Source of the DNA: Eikenella corrodens
GTDB lineage: Bacteria > Pseudomonadota > Gammaproteobacteria > Burkholderiales > Neisseriaceae
DNA: 64,000 nt
Direction of reading: 5' to 3'
Assembly (NCBI RefSeq): GCF_003990355.1
Contig: NZ_CP034670.1
Coordinates: 1,860,001-1,924,000 of the forward strand
The translations under genes were made by a program, and so were the position numbers. This document shows, piece after piece, positions 7,806 through 16,173 of this stretch (position 1 is its first letter; each line of letters begins with the position of its first letter). A model generated the notes under the pieces. The model was not told the DNA's origin, ran no database searches, and worked only from the letters and a program-made list of their open reading frames with translations.

Positions 7806-9986
7806 ATGACACGCTTCAAATACTCCCTGCTGTTTGCCGCCCTGCTGCCCGTGTACGCGCAGGCCGATGTTTCTGTTTCAGACGACCCCAAGCCGCAGGT
7901 AAGTACCGAATTGCCGACCATCACTGTTACCGCCGACCGCACCGCGAGTTCCAACGACGGCTACACCGTTTCCGGCACGCACACCCCGCTCGGGCTGCCC
8001 ATGACCCTGCGCGAAATCCCGCAAAGCGTCAGCGTCATCACATCGCAACAAATGCGCGACCAAAACATCAAAACGCTCGACCGCGCCCTGTTGCAGGCGA
8101 CCGGCACCAGCCGCCAGATTTACGGCTCCGACCGCGCGGGCTACAACTACCTGTTCGCGCGCGGCAGCCGCATCGCCAACTACCAAATCAACGGCATCCC
8201 CGTTGCCGACGCGCTGGCCGATACGGGCAATGCCAACACCGCCGCCTATGAGCGCGTGGAAGTCGTGCGCGGCGTGGCAGGGCTGCTGGACGGCACGGGC
8301 GAGCCTTCCGCCACCGTCAATCTGGTACGCAAACGCCCGACCCGCAATCCCTTGTTTGAAGTCCGCGCCGAAGCGGGCAACCGCAAACATTTCGGGCTGG
8401 GCGCGGACGTATCGGGCAGCCTGAACGCCGAAGGCACGCTGCGCGGCCGCCTGGTTTCCACCTTCGGACGCGGCGACTCGTGGCGGCAGCGCGAACGCAG
8501 CCGCGATGCCGAACTCTACGGCATTTTGGAATACGACATCGCACCGCAAACCCGCGTCCACGCAGGCATGGACTACCAGCAGGCGAAAGAAACCGCCGAC
8601 GCGCCGCTCAGCTACGCCGTGTACGACAGCCAAGGTTATGCCACCGCCTTCGGCCCGAAAGACAACCCTGCCACAAATTGGTCGAACAGCCGCCACCGTG
8701 CGCTCAACCTGTTCGCCGGCATCGAACACCGCTTCAACCAAGACTGGAAACTCAAAGCCGAATACGACTACACCCGCAGCCGCTTCCGCCAGCCCTACGG
8801 CGTGGCAGGCGTACTTTCCATCGACCACAGCACTGCCGCCACCGACCTGATTCCCGGCTATTGGCACGCCGACCCGCGCACCCACAGTGCCAGCGTGTCA
8901 TTGACCGGCAAATACCGCCTGTTCGGCCGCGAACACGATTTAATCGCGGGTATCAACGGCTACAAATACGCCAGCAACAAATACGGCGAACGCAGCATCA
9001 TCCCCAACGCCATCCCCAACGCCTACGAATTTTCCCGCACGGGCGCCTACCCGCAGCCATCATCGTTTGCCCAAACCATCCCGCAATACGGCACCAGGCG
9101 GCAAATCGGCGGCTATCTCGCCACCCGTTTCCGCGCCGCCGACAAGCTTTCGCTGATTTTGGGCGGACGATACACCCGTTACCGCACCGGCGGCAGCTAC
9201 GACAGCCACACCGGCGGCACGCCCACCATCCGCGCCAACCGTTTCACCCCCTACACAGGCATCGTGTTCGACCTGACCGACAACCTGTCGCTTTACGGCT
9301 CGTACAGCAGCCTGTTCGTCCCGCAATCGCAAAAAGACGAATACGGCAGCTACCTGAAACCCGTAACCGGCAACAATCTGGAAGCCGGCATCAAAGGCGA
9401 ATGGCTTGAAGGCCGTCTGAACGCATCCGCCGCCGTGTACCGCGCCCGTAAAAACAACCTCGCCACCGCAGCAGGACGCGACCCGAGCGGCAACACCTAC
9501 TACCGCGCCGCCAACCAAGCCAAAACCCACGGCTGGGAAATCGAAGTCGGCGGCCGCATCACACCCGAATGGCAGATACAGGCAGGCTACAGCCAAAGCA
9601 AAACCCGCGACCAAGACGGCAGCCGCCTGAACCCCGACAGCGTGCCCGAACGCAGCTTCAAACTCTTCACCGCCTACCACTTCACACCCGAAGCGCCCAG
9701 CGGTTGGACCATCGGCGCAGGCGTGCGCTGGCAGGGCGAAACCCACACCGACCCTGCCACGCTCCGCATCCCCAATCCCGCCGCCAAAGCCCGCGCCGCC
9801 GCCAACAGCCGCCAAAAAGCCTACGCCGTCGCCGACATCATGGCGCGTTACCGCTTCAATCCGCGTGCCGAACTGTCGCTGAACGTGGACAACCTGTTCA
9901 ACAAACACTACCGCACCCAGCCCGACCGCCACAGCTACGGCGCACTGCGGACAGTGAACGCGGCATTTACCTACCGCTTTAAATAA
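7806..9986 (+). CDS. TonB-dependent siderophore receptor, TdfF-like
   Basis: This outer-membrane receptor imports an iron-siderophore complex using TonB energy. I start it at the ATG at 7806 after an AAAGGAA site, giving 726 residues with a signal peptide ending near VYAQA. The TonB box is probably LPTITVTADR (about 33-42). The plug domain contains LREIPQSVSVITSQQMRDQN and YQINGIPV, and the rest is a beta-barrel ending FTYRFK. The sequence resembles the FhuE/FpvA hydroxamate-type group, without an N-terminal signalling domain. Position beside an MpeR-like regulator and FetB2-like lipoprotein matches TdfF of Neisseria. A GTTTCAGACGACC uptake word is inside the coding region near 7876. Confidence 0.88.
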   Translation: MTRFKYSLLFAALLPVYAQADVSVSDDPKPQVSTELPTITVTADRTASSNDGYTVSGTHTPLGLPMTLREIPQSVSVITSQQMRDQNIKTLDRALLQATGTSRQIYGSDRAGYNYLFARGSRIANYQINGIPVADALADTGNANTAAYERVEVVRGVAGLLDGTGEPSATVNLVRKRPTRNPLFEVRAEAGNRKHFGLGADVSGSLNAEGTLRGRLVSTFGRGDSWRQRERSRDAELYGILEYDIAPQTRVHAGMDYQQAKETADAPLSYAVYDSQGYATAFGPKDNPATNWSNSRHRALNLFAGIEHRFNQDWKLKAEYDYTRSRFRQPYGVAGVLSIDHSTAATDLIPGYWHADPRTHSASVSLTGKYRLFGREHDLIAGINGYKYASNKYGERSIIPNAIPNAYEFSRTGAYPQPSSFAQTIPQYGTRRQIGGYLATRFRAADKLSLILGGRYTRYRTGGSYDSHTGGTPTIRANRFTPYTGIVFDLTDNLSLYGSYSSLFVPQSQKDEYGSYLKPVTGNNLEAGIKGEWLEGRLNASAAVYRARKNNLATAAGRDPSGNTYYRAANQAKTHGWEIEVGGRITPEWQIQAGYSQSKTRDQDGSRLNPDSVPERSFKLFTAYHFTPEAPSGWTIGAGVRWQGETHTDPATLRIPNPAAKARAAANSRQKAYAVADIMARYRFNPRAELSLNVDNLFNKHYRTQPDRHSYGALRTVNAAFTYRFK

Positions 9987-10150
9987 GGTCGTCTGAAAAC
10001 GAAGTTTCTGCGAAGCTAAAACGGAGTTTCTGCGAAGCTAAAGCGCAGTATCAACGAAGTTAAAAGCAGCCTGCACATTGGGAATGCCGCCAAAGCAAAC
10101 CCGCGGTTTGCCGCCCCCTCCCCAGCCCTCTCCCACAGGGAGAGAGAATT
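9987..10150. repeat. Mosaic intergenic repeat, third copy
   Basis: After the receptor gene come AAGGTCGTCTGAAA (mucosa-dialect uptake word), two copies of GTTTCTGCGAAGCTAAA, AAGCAGCCTGCAC, and a CCCTCCCC/CTCTCCC block. The arrangement parallels 6876-7050. It marks the iron island as one block assembled from Neisseria/Kingella-type repeats. Confidence 0.6.
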
Positions 10151-10247
10151 GGTTGCTGAAAATACAACCACTGCGGAATTGCCGCCCATTTGCCACTTTC
10201 AGGCAGCCCGAAACAGAATTTTTAACTGCAACCAAAGGAAAGCCATC

Positions 10248-10598
10248 ATGAAAAATATCAAAACCCAACTTTTCGCCGCCCTCATCGGCCTCTCCGCCGC
10301 GGCCGCACCCGCAGCAGAAACCGCCCAAGGCACGGGCAAAGTCTTTGAAGGTGAAAACTACACCGTCATCCGCGAAACCCTGCCCAAAGGCAAGGAAATC
10401 CCCCGCCACAACCACCCCGGCCACACCCTGCTGGTTACCCAAACCAAAGGCAGCTCGGTATTTTTGTTTGACGGCGGAAAAAGGCAGGAATTGAGGCCGG
10501 GCAGCGTCCTGAAGGCGGACGGCAGCGAATACGTCGCCATCAAAATAACCGATGACAGCGAATTGGTGATTGTGCTGGTGAAGGACGGGGCAAGGTAA
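10248..10598 (+). CDS. Secreted cupin-domain protein
   Basis: This 116-residue protein begins with a cleavable signal peptide (MKNIKTQLFAALIGLSAAAAPAAE, written here only as the first 24 positions' feature) and continues as a single cupin with the histidine cluster RHNHPGHTLLVTQ (about 61-73). It is therefore probably periplasmic and metal-binding. An AAAGGAAAG ribosome site precedes the ATG. It is the last gene of the iron island, so the locus holds one cytoplasmic and one exported cupin around the receptor. Function is unknown. Confidence 0.72.
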   Translation: MKNIKTQLFAALIGLSAAAAPAAETAQGTGKVFEGENYTVIRETLPKGKEIPRHNHPGHTLLVTQTKGSSVFLFDGGKRQELRPGSVLKADGSEYVAIKITDDSELVIVLVKDGAR

Positions 10599-10643
10599 CG
10601 ATATAAATGTTTACTGCCCTTATTTTTGTAATACTGTAAAGGC

Positions 10644-11000
10644 TGAGACCTTTGCAAAATCCTCAGATTTGAGCACAATTCAAAGCAATAGCATCGCAGA
10701 ACGCGCAGAGAATATTGAAATATTTTCAAGCGTTAGATGTAGGAAATTGTCGCGTTGTTTACACTTTTTTACGGCGGACAGCTTTGTGTTTTTGCTTAAA
10801 TGATTTTTAAGCAGCTATCCGTCATTATCAAGAACAGAGCGGTTTTCCCGTGTCTATCGACATTCTTGACAATGCCGGATAGCTGCTCAATCGGGTCTTC
10901 AAGCAAAAGCCAAAAGTGTAAACAACGCTGTTGATTTCCACACATAGAGAAGCGCATTGCGAAGAAATGAGCCAAAGATGAGGATTTTGCAAAGGTCTCA
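10644..11000. mobile_element. Palindromic MITE-like element with IS1106-type ends
   Basis: The ~357-bp element begins TGAGACCTTTGCAAAATCCTC and ends with its reverse complement, and GGC flanks both sides as a possible target duplication. The same GAGACCTTTGCAAAA ends bound the IS1106-like element at 14976-16173. There is no transposase gene. Nested inverted blocks inside (GTTTACACTTTT/AAAAGTGTAAAC, GCAGCTATCCG/CGGATAGCTGC, TCAAGAA/TTCTTGA) would fold 10757-10924 into a long hairpin. It is probably mobilised in trans by an IS5-family transposase. Confidence 0.7.
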
Positions 11001-11127
11001 GGCTATTTGTAAGACCGCGTGATTTTTGTCATAGCCCATGCAAAATCGCGTGGCCTTACATATCGGCATGCCGGGCGGCAGGTGCGGAAAACGCAGCCCC
11101 ATTCGTTTTGGCCTGTGGGCAAATCCA

Positions 11128-11219
11128 GTACCAAATCAATCGTAATGCTACCGCGTTGGCTCGCCTTGGCGTACTGTCTGTGCGCCTTACGACTCACCGC
11201 CTTGTATCATTTTTATTTT
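11128..11219. repeat. Truncated, degenerate Correia-type repeat left of IS1016
   Basis: The core words CGTTGGCTCGCCTTG and a run ending CCGCCTTGTATCATTTTTATTTT match a degraded Correia element whose terminal inverted repeat has been replaced by the IS1016 insertion. Confidence 0.5.
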
Positions 11220-11932
11220 GGGACTGACGTAGATTAGCTGTTATGCTAGGCTACGAAAATGAAGATAACTAGTTGTAAATTAAGCAAGAGGATTCAAAAG
11301 AAACTGCTTGAATTTTTTGTGCTCCAAGTTACCGCCCGTTCCGCTGCCGATATTTTGGGTATCCATCCCAATTCGGCGGCACTGTTCTACAATAAAATCC
11401 GTATGGTCATCAGCCATCATTTGGCCTTGGCTGCCGATGAGGTTTTCGAGGGCTCTGTCGAGTTGGACGAAAGCTATTTCGGCGGACGGCGCAAGGGCAG
11501 ACATGGTCGCGGTGCGGCAGGGAAAATGGTTGTTTTCGGCATTCTGAAACGAAACGGACGGGTCTATACCGTTGTCGTAGATAATGCCAAGTCCGATACT
11601 TTGATGCCTGTTATCAAACAGAAAATCATGCCGGACAGTATTGTTTATACCGATAGTCTGAGCAGCTACAACAAGCTGGACGTAAGCGGTTTTATCCATT
11701 ACCGCATCAACCATTCCAAGGAATTTGCAGACCGCCAGAACCACATCAACGGCATTGAGAATTTTTGGAATCAGGCAAAACGCGTCTTGCGCAAATACAA
11801 CGGAATCAACCGCAAATCTTTCCCGCTGTTCTTGAAAGAATGCGAATTTCGGTTTAACTTCGGCACACCGTCCCGGCAGCTTCAAACCCTGCGGGATTGG
11901 TGTGGAATTTAGGGCTAATCTACGTCAGCCCC
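11220..11932 (+). mobile_element. Complete IS1016 (IS1595 family)
   Basis: The 713-bp element has ends GGGACTGACGTAGATTAGC and (reverse complement of the right end) GGGGCTGACGTAGATTAGC. It encodes one intact transposase. It lies exactly between two different truncated Correia repeats and has no evident target duplication. Confidence 0.85.
11259..11912 (+). CDS. IS1016 transposase
   Basis: This 217-residue IS1595-family transposase has the ISXO2-like DDE domain. The first acidic residue is in VELDESYFGGRRKGRHGRG (about 67-85), the second in IVYTDSLSSYNKL (about 130), and the third region is HINGIENFWNQAKRVLRKYNG (about 160-180). The N-terminal zinc-finger part found in longer members is short here, as in other IS1016 copies. 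It appears full length, so the copy may be active. Confidence 0.9.
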   Translation: MKITSCKLSKRIQKKLLEFFVLQVTARSAADILGIHPNSAALFYNKIRMVISHHLALAADEVFEGSVELDESYFGGRRKGRHGRGAAGKMVVFGILKRNGRVYTVVVDNAKSDTLMPVIKQKIMPDSIVYTDSLSSYNKLDVSGFIHYRINHSKEFADRQNHINGIENFWNQAKRVLRKYNGINRKSFPLFLKECEFRFNFGTPSRQLQTLRDWCGI

Positions 11933-11936
11933 TAAC

Positions 11937-12026
11937 AAAAAACCGGTACGGCGTTGGCTCGCCTTGCCGTAACGTGTGTACTGTCTGCGGCTCGCCGCCT
12001 TGTCCTGATTTTTGTTAATCCACTAT
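11937..12026. repeat. Correia-type repeat lacking its left end
   Basis: The element continues from TAACAAAAAACCGGTACGGC through the standard core to GTTAATCCACTATA. The first ~10 bp (TATAGTGAAT) are missing where the IS1016 right end now lies. Confidence 0.75.
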
Positions 12027-12046
12027 ATAAAGGCTACCTGAAAACC

Positions 12047-12709
12047 CTATTCGGCTGCCCGGGGATTGAATTCGGCCAGTTTTTGCTCCACCCAAACGCG
12101 GGCGGCATCGGGAGTGTCGGGCATGGGTTCGGCTTCGCCGAAGTGGGACACGGCGGGCAGGGGGCGCAGGAGGGTGTCGATGTCTTGCGGGCTTAGAAAG
12201 CGGCCGTGCAGGTCGAAGCCGACGTTGAGGGCGCGGCCGGGGAGGGGGGCGAGGCGGTCGTGCAGGTGGCCGTAGAGGTGATACCAGCCTTTGTGGCAGC
12301 CGTCCCATTCGTTGATGGGGTAGTGGAATAAAATCAGGGTGTTGTTGATTTCTGGCAGCTTGAGCTTGAGGTAGGGTTGGGCGGAGGCGAGCAGGGGGTG
12401 GCCGTCGGCTTTGGTGGTTTGGAAGAACCGGCCGATGTGGCGTTGGATGTGGTCGTCGTGGTTGCCGAAAATCAGATGGTGGCGGCCGTTGAGGCGGGAG
12501 AGTAGGTGGGTGATGTGTTTGAGGTCGTGGGAGAAGCTGAGGTCGCCCAAGTTGTACACTTCATCTTCAGGGGAGACGGTGTGGTTCCACATGGCCACGA
12601 GGTGTTCGTCCATTTCTTCAACGCTGGCGAAGCGGCGGAACTGGGGGCAGAATTTGGCAATGTTTTTGTGGGAGAAGTGGAGGTCGGAGGTAAAGAAGAT
12701 TTTGCTCAT
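12047..12709 (-). CDS. Calcineurin-like metallophosphoesterase
   Basis: This 220-residue protein shows all motifs of the metallophosphoesterase fold: TSDLHFSHKNI (7-17), NLGDLSF (about 53), FGNHDDH (about 80), LFHYPI (about 128) and YGHLHDR (about 144). These bind two metal ions at the active site. The family is broad (nucleotide or phosphodiester hydrolases), so the substrate cannot be given. It stands alone between IS1016 and the MOSC gene. A TGAAGTT-rich spacer lies upstream. Confidence 0.85.
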   Translation of the reverse strand: MSKIFFTSDLHFSHKNIAKFCPQFRRFASVEEMDEHLVAMWNHTVSPEDEVYNLGDLSFSHDLKHITHLLSRLNGRHHLIFGNHDDHIQRHIGRFFQTTKADGHPLLASAQPYLKLKLPEINNTLILFHYPINEWDGCHKGWYHLYGHLHDRLAPLPGRALNVGFDLHGRFLSPQDIDTLLRPLPAVSHFGEAEPMPDTPDAARVWVEQKLAEFNPRAAE

Positions 12710-12854
12710 ATTGGTATGAAGTTAAAGGCGGTTGCTTACTGCGTTGCCATACGGTTTGTGGCTAGCTGCATAAAGAAATCATTATTTCGGCTATACCTGA
12801 CAGGAAGATTTCAACTTGGTTGAAGCGAAGTGTCAGTAAGGTTGAAATGGTGGT

Positions 12855-13535
12855 TCAGCCGAAGAGGCGGCGCTGCCAATCTTCGCATTCGCCGGTGTCG
12901 AGGCGGCGTTGGAACATATGCTGCCAGGAAGGGGGCAGGGGCAGTTGCAGCACTTCGCGCATGGCTTGAGGCTGGCAGTTTTGGCTGTCGATAAGCTCGA
13001 GGATGCGGCTGAGCGGCCAATCGGCATAGGGGCGGGCGAGGAGTTGCACGCTGTCGCCCGCTTGGATGCGGCCGCTTTGCAATACACGCAAATACCAGCC
13101 GCAGCGCAGATTGTGCTGCACTTGGGCGGCGATATCGGGCACGCCGAAGCGTTCGTTGAGTTTCCAGCAGGGCTGGCGGCCTTGGCTGACTTCGAAGCGG
13201 GCGCTACCGATTTGCCATTGGTCGCCAAGGCAGACTTGCCATTCGTCTGTGCCTTCGATGCAGAGGTTTTCGCCAAAGCCGCCGGCGTGGAAGTGCGGAT
13301 TGCCGGGGAATCTGGCTTGCCATTGTTTGTAGTGGTGCTGGGCGTAGCAATGCAGGGCTTTGTCGGCGCCGCCGTGGTAGCGCGGGTCGCCCACGCCGTC
13401 GCCTGCCAGGCCGGTGGGGGTGGCTTCGATGGGGCCGGTGACGGGTTGTTTGTCGATGCCGCTGATTTGGCCGCGGGCAAAGGGTTTGGGCTGGGCAATG
13501 CGGATTTCGCGGACGGTGGCGATGGTTTGAGGCAT
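12855..13535 (-). CDS. MOSC-domain protein, YiiM-like
   Basis: From the ATG at 13535 the protein has 226 residues (an in-frame ATG at 13550 would add five). It has a MOSC domain with GVGDPRYHGGADKALHCY, GGFGENLCIEG and the key cysteine region FEVSQGRQPCWKLN, then a three-helix C-terminal domain ending ECEDWQRRLFG. YiiM-type proteins carry a molybdenum cofactor and reduce hydroxylated bases such as 6-hydroxylaminopurine. That activity is inferred from the family. No neighbouring molybdopterin genes are seen. Confidence 0.82.
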   Translation of the reverse strand: MPQTIATVREIRIAQPKPFARGQISGIDKQPVTGPIEATPTGLAGDGVGDPRYHGGADKALHCYAQHHYKQWQARFPGNPHFHAGGFGENLCIEGTDEWQVCLGDQWQIGSARFEVSQGRQPCWKLNERFGVPDIAAQVQHNLRCGWYLRVLQSGRIQAGDSVQLLARPYADWPLSRILELIDSQNCQPQAMREVLQLPLPPSWQHMFQRRLDTGECEDWQRRLFG

Positions 13536-13568
13536 GATGGTTTCCTGCATGAATACGTCGGGGCTGAT

Positions 13569-13675
13569 TATAGTGGATTAAAATAAAAATGAGACAAGGC
13601 GGCAACGCCCGCCGTGTACGGGTAGCACATAAGGGCGTTGGCAACGCCGTATCATTGCAATTTTAATCCACTATA
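13569..13675. repeat. Correia-type repeat, 107 bp
   Basis: The ends are TATAGTGGATTAAAA and TTTTAATCCACTATA. The core has a variant sequence with CGCCCGCCGTGTACGGGTAGC. A further degraded Correia-like stretch (CAAGCCAAATTAAC to GTGCGGCAAG, about 13680-13740) follows directly. Confidence 0.75.
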
Positions 13676-13793
13676 TATAGCAAGCCAAATTAACTTTCGA
13701 TATAAGGTGGAGAGCCGCAGGTGGCGCGAAAGTGCGGCAAGACTGTGGTGAGAGTCAGGTTGGTTATCGTGGATGGAATCTGGTGTCACAAGG

Positions 13794-13820
13794 GCTACCT
13801 GAAAGTTTCAGGTAGCCCAG
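13794..13820. repeat. Inverted Eikenella uptake sequence pair
   Basis: GGGCTACCTGAAA and TTTCAGGTAGCCC form a near-perfect palindrome. It lies in a gene-free region rich in repeats before the IS1016 remnant. Confidence 0.75.
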
Positions 13821-13857
13821 TTCCGGCTGTTTGAACCAAGGCATAAAGAAGGGGCTG

Positions 13858-13987
13858 TACTAGATTAGCCCTAAATTCCACACCAATCCCGCAAGATTTT
13901 AAGCTGTCGGGACGGTGTGCCGAAGTTAAACCGAAATTCGCATTCTTCCAAGAACAGCGGGAAAGATTTGCGATCGATTCCGTTGTA
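13858..13987 (-). mobile_element. IS1016 remnant (transposase 3' end)
   Basis: Read on the minus strand, the segment matches the last ~115 bp of the intact IS1016 transposase gene at 11259-11912 plus its terminal sequence, with minor changes. It stops where the IS630-type element begins at a TA dinucleotide. The rest of this IS1016 copy is not found on the far side, so a deletion followed the insertion. Confidence 0.85.
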
Positions 13988-14889
13988 TAGTCAATTAAAA
14001 ACAAAATAGTACAATACTCAACTTTGAAGGTCTGACCATGGCATACTCTGCGGACTTAAGAAACAAAGCTTTAAACTATTATGAACAATGCAAAAACATC
14101 AGCCAAACCGCAGCAACGTTTCACTTGTCAAGAAACACGCTTTACCTGTGGATTCGCCTTAAAAAACAAACAGGCAGCCTAAAACATCAAGTTACCGGTC
14201 TAAACGCCGTCAAATTGGATAGGCAAAAACCGGCTCAATATGTTGGGCAACACCAGGATGCCTATCTGCATGAAATCGCCAAACATTTTGATTGTACGGC
14301 AGCCGCCGTTTGCTATGCGCTCAAACAGATGGGGATGACGCGCAAAAAAAGACCACCGCTTACAAAGAACAAGACCCGGCCACAGTAACGCATTATTTGA
14401 CACAGCTGGCCGAATTTTCCGACTACCAACGTGTTTATTTGGATGAAACAGGATTTGACCGCTACCTGTTCCGTCCCTATGCCCGCAGCCTGAAAGGGCA
14501 AATAGTGAAAGCGCAGATAAGTGGAAAAAGATACCAACGCTTATCTCTGGTGTCCGCACAAGTCGGCAACCGGCTGATTGCTCCGATGGTTTATCAAAAT
14601 ACGATGACCGGAGTCTTTTTTGAAGCGTGGTTTCAGCAATGCCTGCTGCCCGCATTGACTCAAAAATCGGTGATTATTTTAGATAATGCACGATTTCACC
14701 GTATGGGTGTCTTACGGGAAATGGCGGAAAAATTGGGACATAAGGTATTGCCTCTTGCACCTCATTCACCTGAGCCCAACCCGATTGAGAAGGTGTGGGC
14801 GAATATTAAGCGGTATCTGCGAACCGTATTGTCTGATTACGCCCGATTTGACGATGCGCTACTGTCCTATTTTAATTTTAATTGACTAT
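13986..14889 (+). mobile_element. IS630-family insertion sequence
   Basis: The element is bounded by TATAGTCAATTAAAA and TTTTAATTTTAATTGACTATA. The TA ends fit the IS630/Tc1 family, which inserts at TA. It interrupts an IS1016 remnant and encodes a transposase in two overlapping frames. Confidence 0.85.
14038..14885 (+). CDS. IS630-family transposase, joined by -1 frameshift
   Basis: Frame 1 (14038-14388, 116 residues) is the helix-turn-helix half, with FHLSRNTLYLWIRLKK. Frame 2 (ends 14885) is the DDE half, with the acidic motifs VYLDETGF, VIILDNARFHR and PEPNPIEKVWANIKRYLR. The frames overlap, and an A7 run at 14344-14350 would allow the programmed -1 shift usual in this family, giving a fused protein of about 282 residues. 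The TGA stop lies inside the right terminal repeat. It may be functional. Confidence 0.82.
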
Positions 14890-14975
14890 ACCGTTAAATT
14901 CAACTTAACATATTGAAAATATGAAACTAAATGACCAAAAAATTAAGAAAGCGAAACCCTAGGAAAAGCCATATA

Positions 14976-16173
14976 GAGACCTTTGCAAAAATCCCCCTCC
15001 ACCCAACAGCCGAAGCCCAAACCCAGGCTTCCGGCTGTTTTTTGTTCCCAATCTCCTTTTTTTCTCCCCGGATACCTGATAATCGGGCATCCGAGCCTCC
15101 TTTTAGGCGGCAACAGGCATACTTAGCCTGTTAGCCGCTTTCAACAGGTTTAAACACATTGCCTTCAGATGGCTTTGCGCACTCACTTTAATCAGTCCGA
15201 AATAGGCTGCCCGGGCGTAGCGGAATTTACGGTGCAGCGTACCGAAGCTTTGTTCGACCACATAACGGGTCTTCGACAAATATCGGTTACGTTTGGTTTG
15301 CGCTTCCGTCAGAGGACGGTTGCGGTGGGCTTTGCGCATAATGCCGTCCGGCAACCGATGCTCTTTCAGGTGTTGCCGGTTTTCCGCACTGTCGTAGCCT
15401 TTGTCGGCATAGACGGTTGTGTCTTTGGCTATTCCTTCCAGCAAAGGCAACAGGTGGTTGCACTCATGGGTATTGGCGGGGGTGATGTGCAGTTTCTCGA
15501 TATAGCCTTCCTCATCGGTACGGGTATGTTGTTTGTAACCGAGTTTGTAGAGGCCGTTTTTCTTTGTCCAACGGGCATCTTTATCTTTACTCGGTGTGGT
15601 TTGGCCGCTGACGTGTCCCTCCTCATCCACTTCTATGGCCTGACGCTGTTTGCTGCCGGCGGTCTGAATAATGGTGGCGTCAATGACGGCGGCGGATGCC
15701 TTCTCTACTTTTAGGTTTTTCTCGGCCAGTTGGCGGTTGATCAGTTCCAGCAATTCGGACAGGGTGTCGTCTTGCGCCAGCCAGTTGCGGTAGCGGCATA
15801 AGGTGCTGTAATCGGGGATGCTCAGTTCGTCAAAACGGCAAAACAGGTTGAAGTCGATGCGGGTGATGAGGCTGTGTTCGAGTTCGGGATCGGAGAGGCT
15901 GTGCCATTGTCCGAGCAGGACGGCTTTGAACATGGATAGCAGGGGATAGGCGGGACGGCCGCGGTGGTCTCGGACGTAACGGGTTCTTTGACGATTCAGG
16001 TATTGCTCGATCGGTTGCCAATCAATCACCTGATCCAACTTCAATAGTGGGAAGCGGTCGATGTGTTTGGCAATCATGGCTTGGGCGGTTTGCTGGAAGA
16101 AGGTGCTCATGAGAAATCCCCTAAATGTCTTGGTGGGAATTTAGGGGATTTTGGGGGATTTTGCAAAGGTCTC
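14976..16173 (-). mobile_element. IS1106-like element (IS5 family)
   Basis: The 1198-bp element has ends GAGACCTTTGCAAAAATCCCC and the matching inverted end GGGGGATTTTGCAAAGGTCTC. It carries one intact transposase gene on the minus strand. Its right end replaces the 3' end of the neighbouring CPBP protease gene. Confidence 0.88.
15103..16110 (-). CDS. IS5-family transposase, IS1106-like
   Basis: This 335-residue transposase starts MSTFFQQTAQAMIAKHID, as in IS1106 of Neisseria meningitidis. The IS4/IS5-type DDE domain shows AVIDATIIQTAG (about 142), TVYADKGYDSAENRQHL (about 230) and the C-terminal Y-(2)-R-(3)-E-like motif RYVVEQSFGTLHRKFRYARA (about 285-304). It has no frameshift or internal stop, so the copy appears intact. 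Confidence 0.92.
   Translation of the reverse strand: MSTFFQQTAQAMIAKHIDRFPLLKLDQVIDWQPIEQYLNRQRTRYVRDHRGRPAYPLLSMFKAVLLGQWHSLSDPELEHSLITRIDFNLFCRFDELSIPDYSTLCRYRNWLAQDDTLSELLELINRQLAEKNLKVEKASAAVIDATIIQTAGSKQRQAIEVDEEGHVSGQTTPSKDKDARWTKKNGLYKLGYKQHTRTDEEGYIEKLHITPANTHECNHLLPLLEGIAKDTTVYADKGYDSAENRQHLKEHRLPDGIMRKAHRNRPLTEAQTKRNRYLSKTRYVVEQSFGTLHRKFRYARAAYFGLIKVSAQSHLKAMCLNLLKAANRLSMPVAA

Noticed and set aside
11220..11932. Possibility that IS1016 had an 8-bp target duplication
   Set aside because: The two flanks differ (ATTTTTATTTT versus TAACAAAAAACC), so no duplication can be supported.
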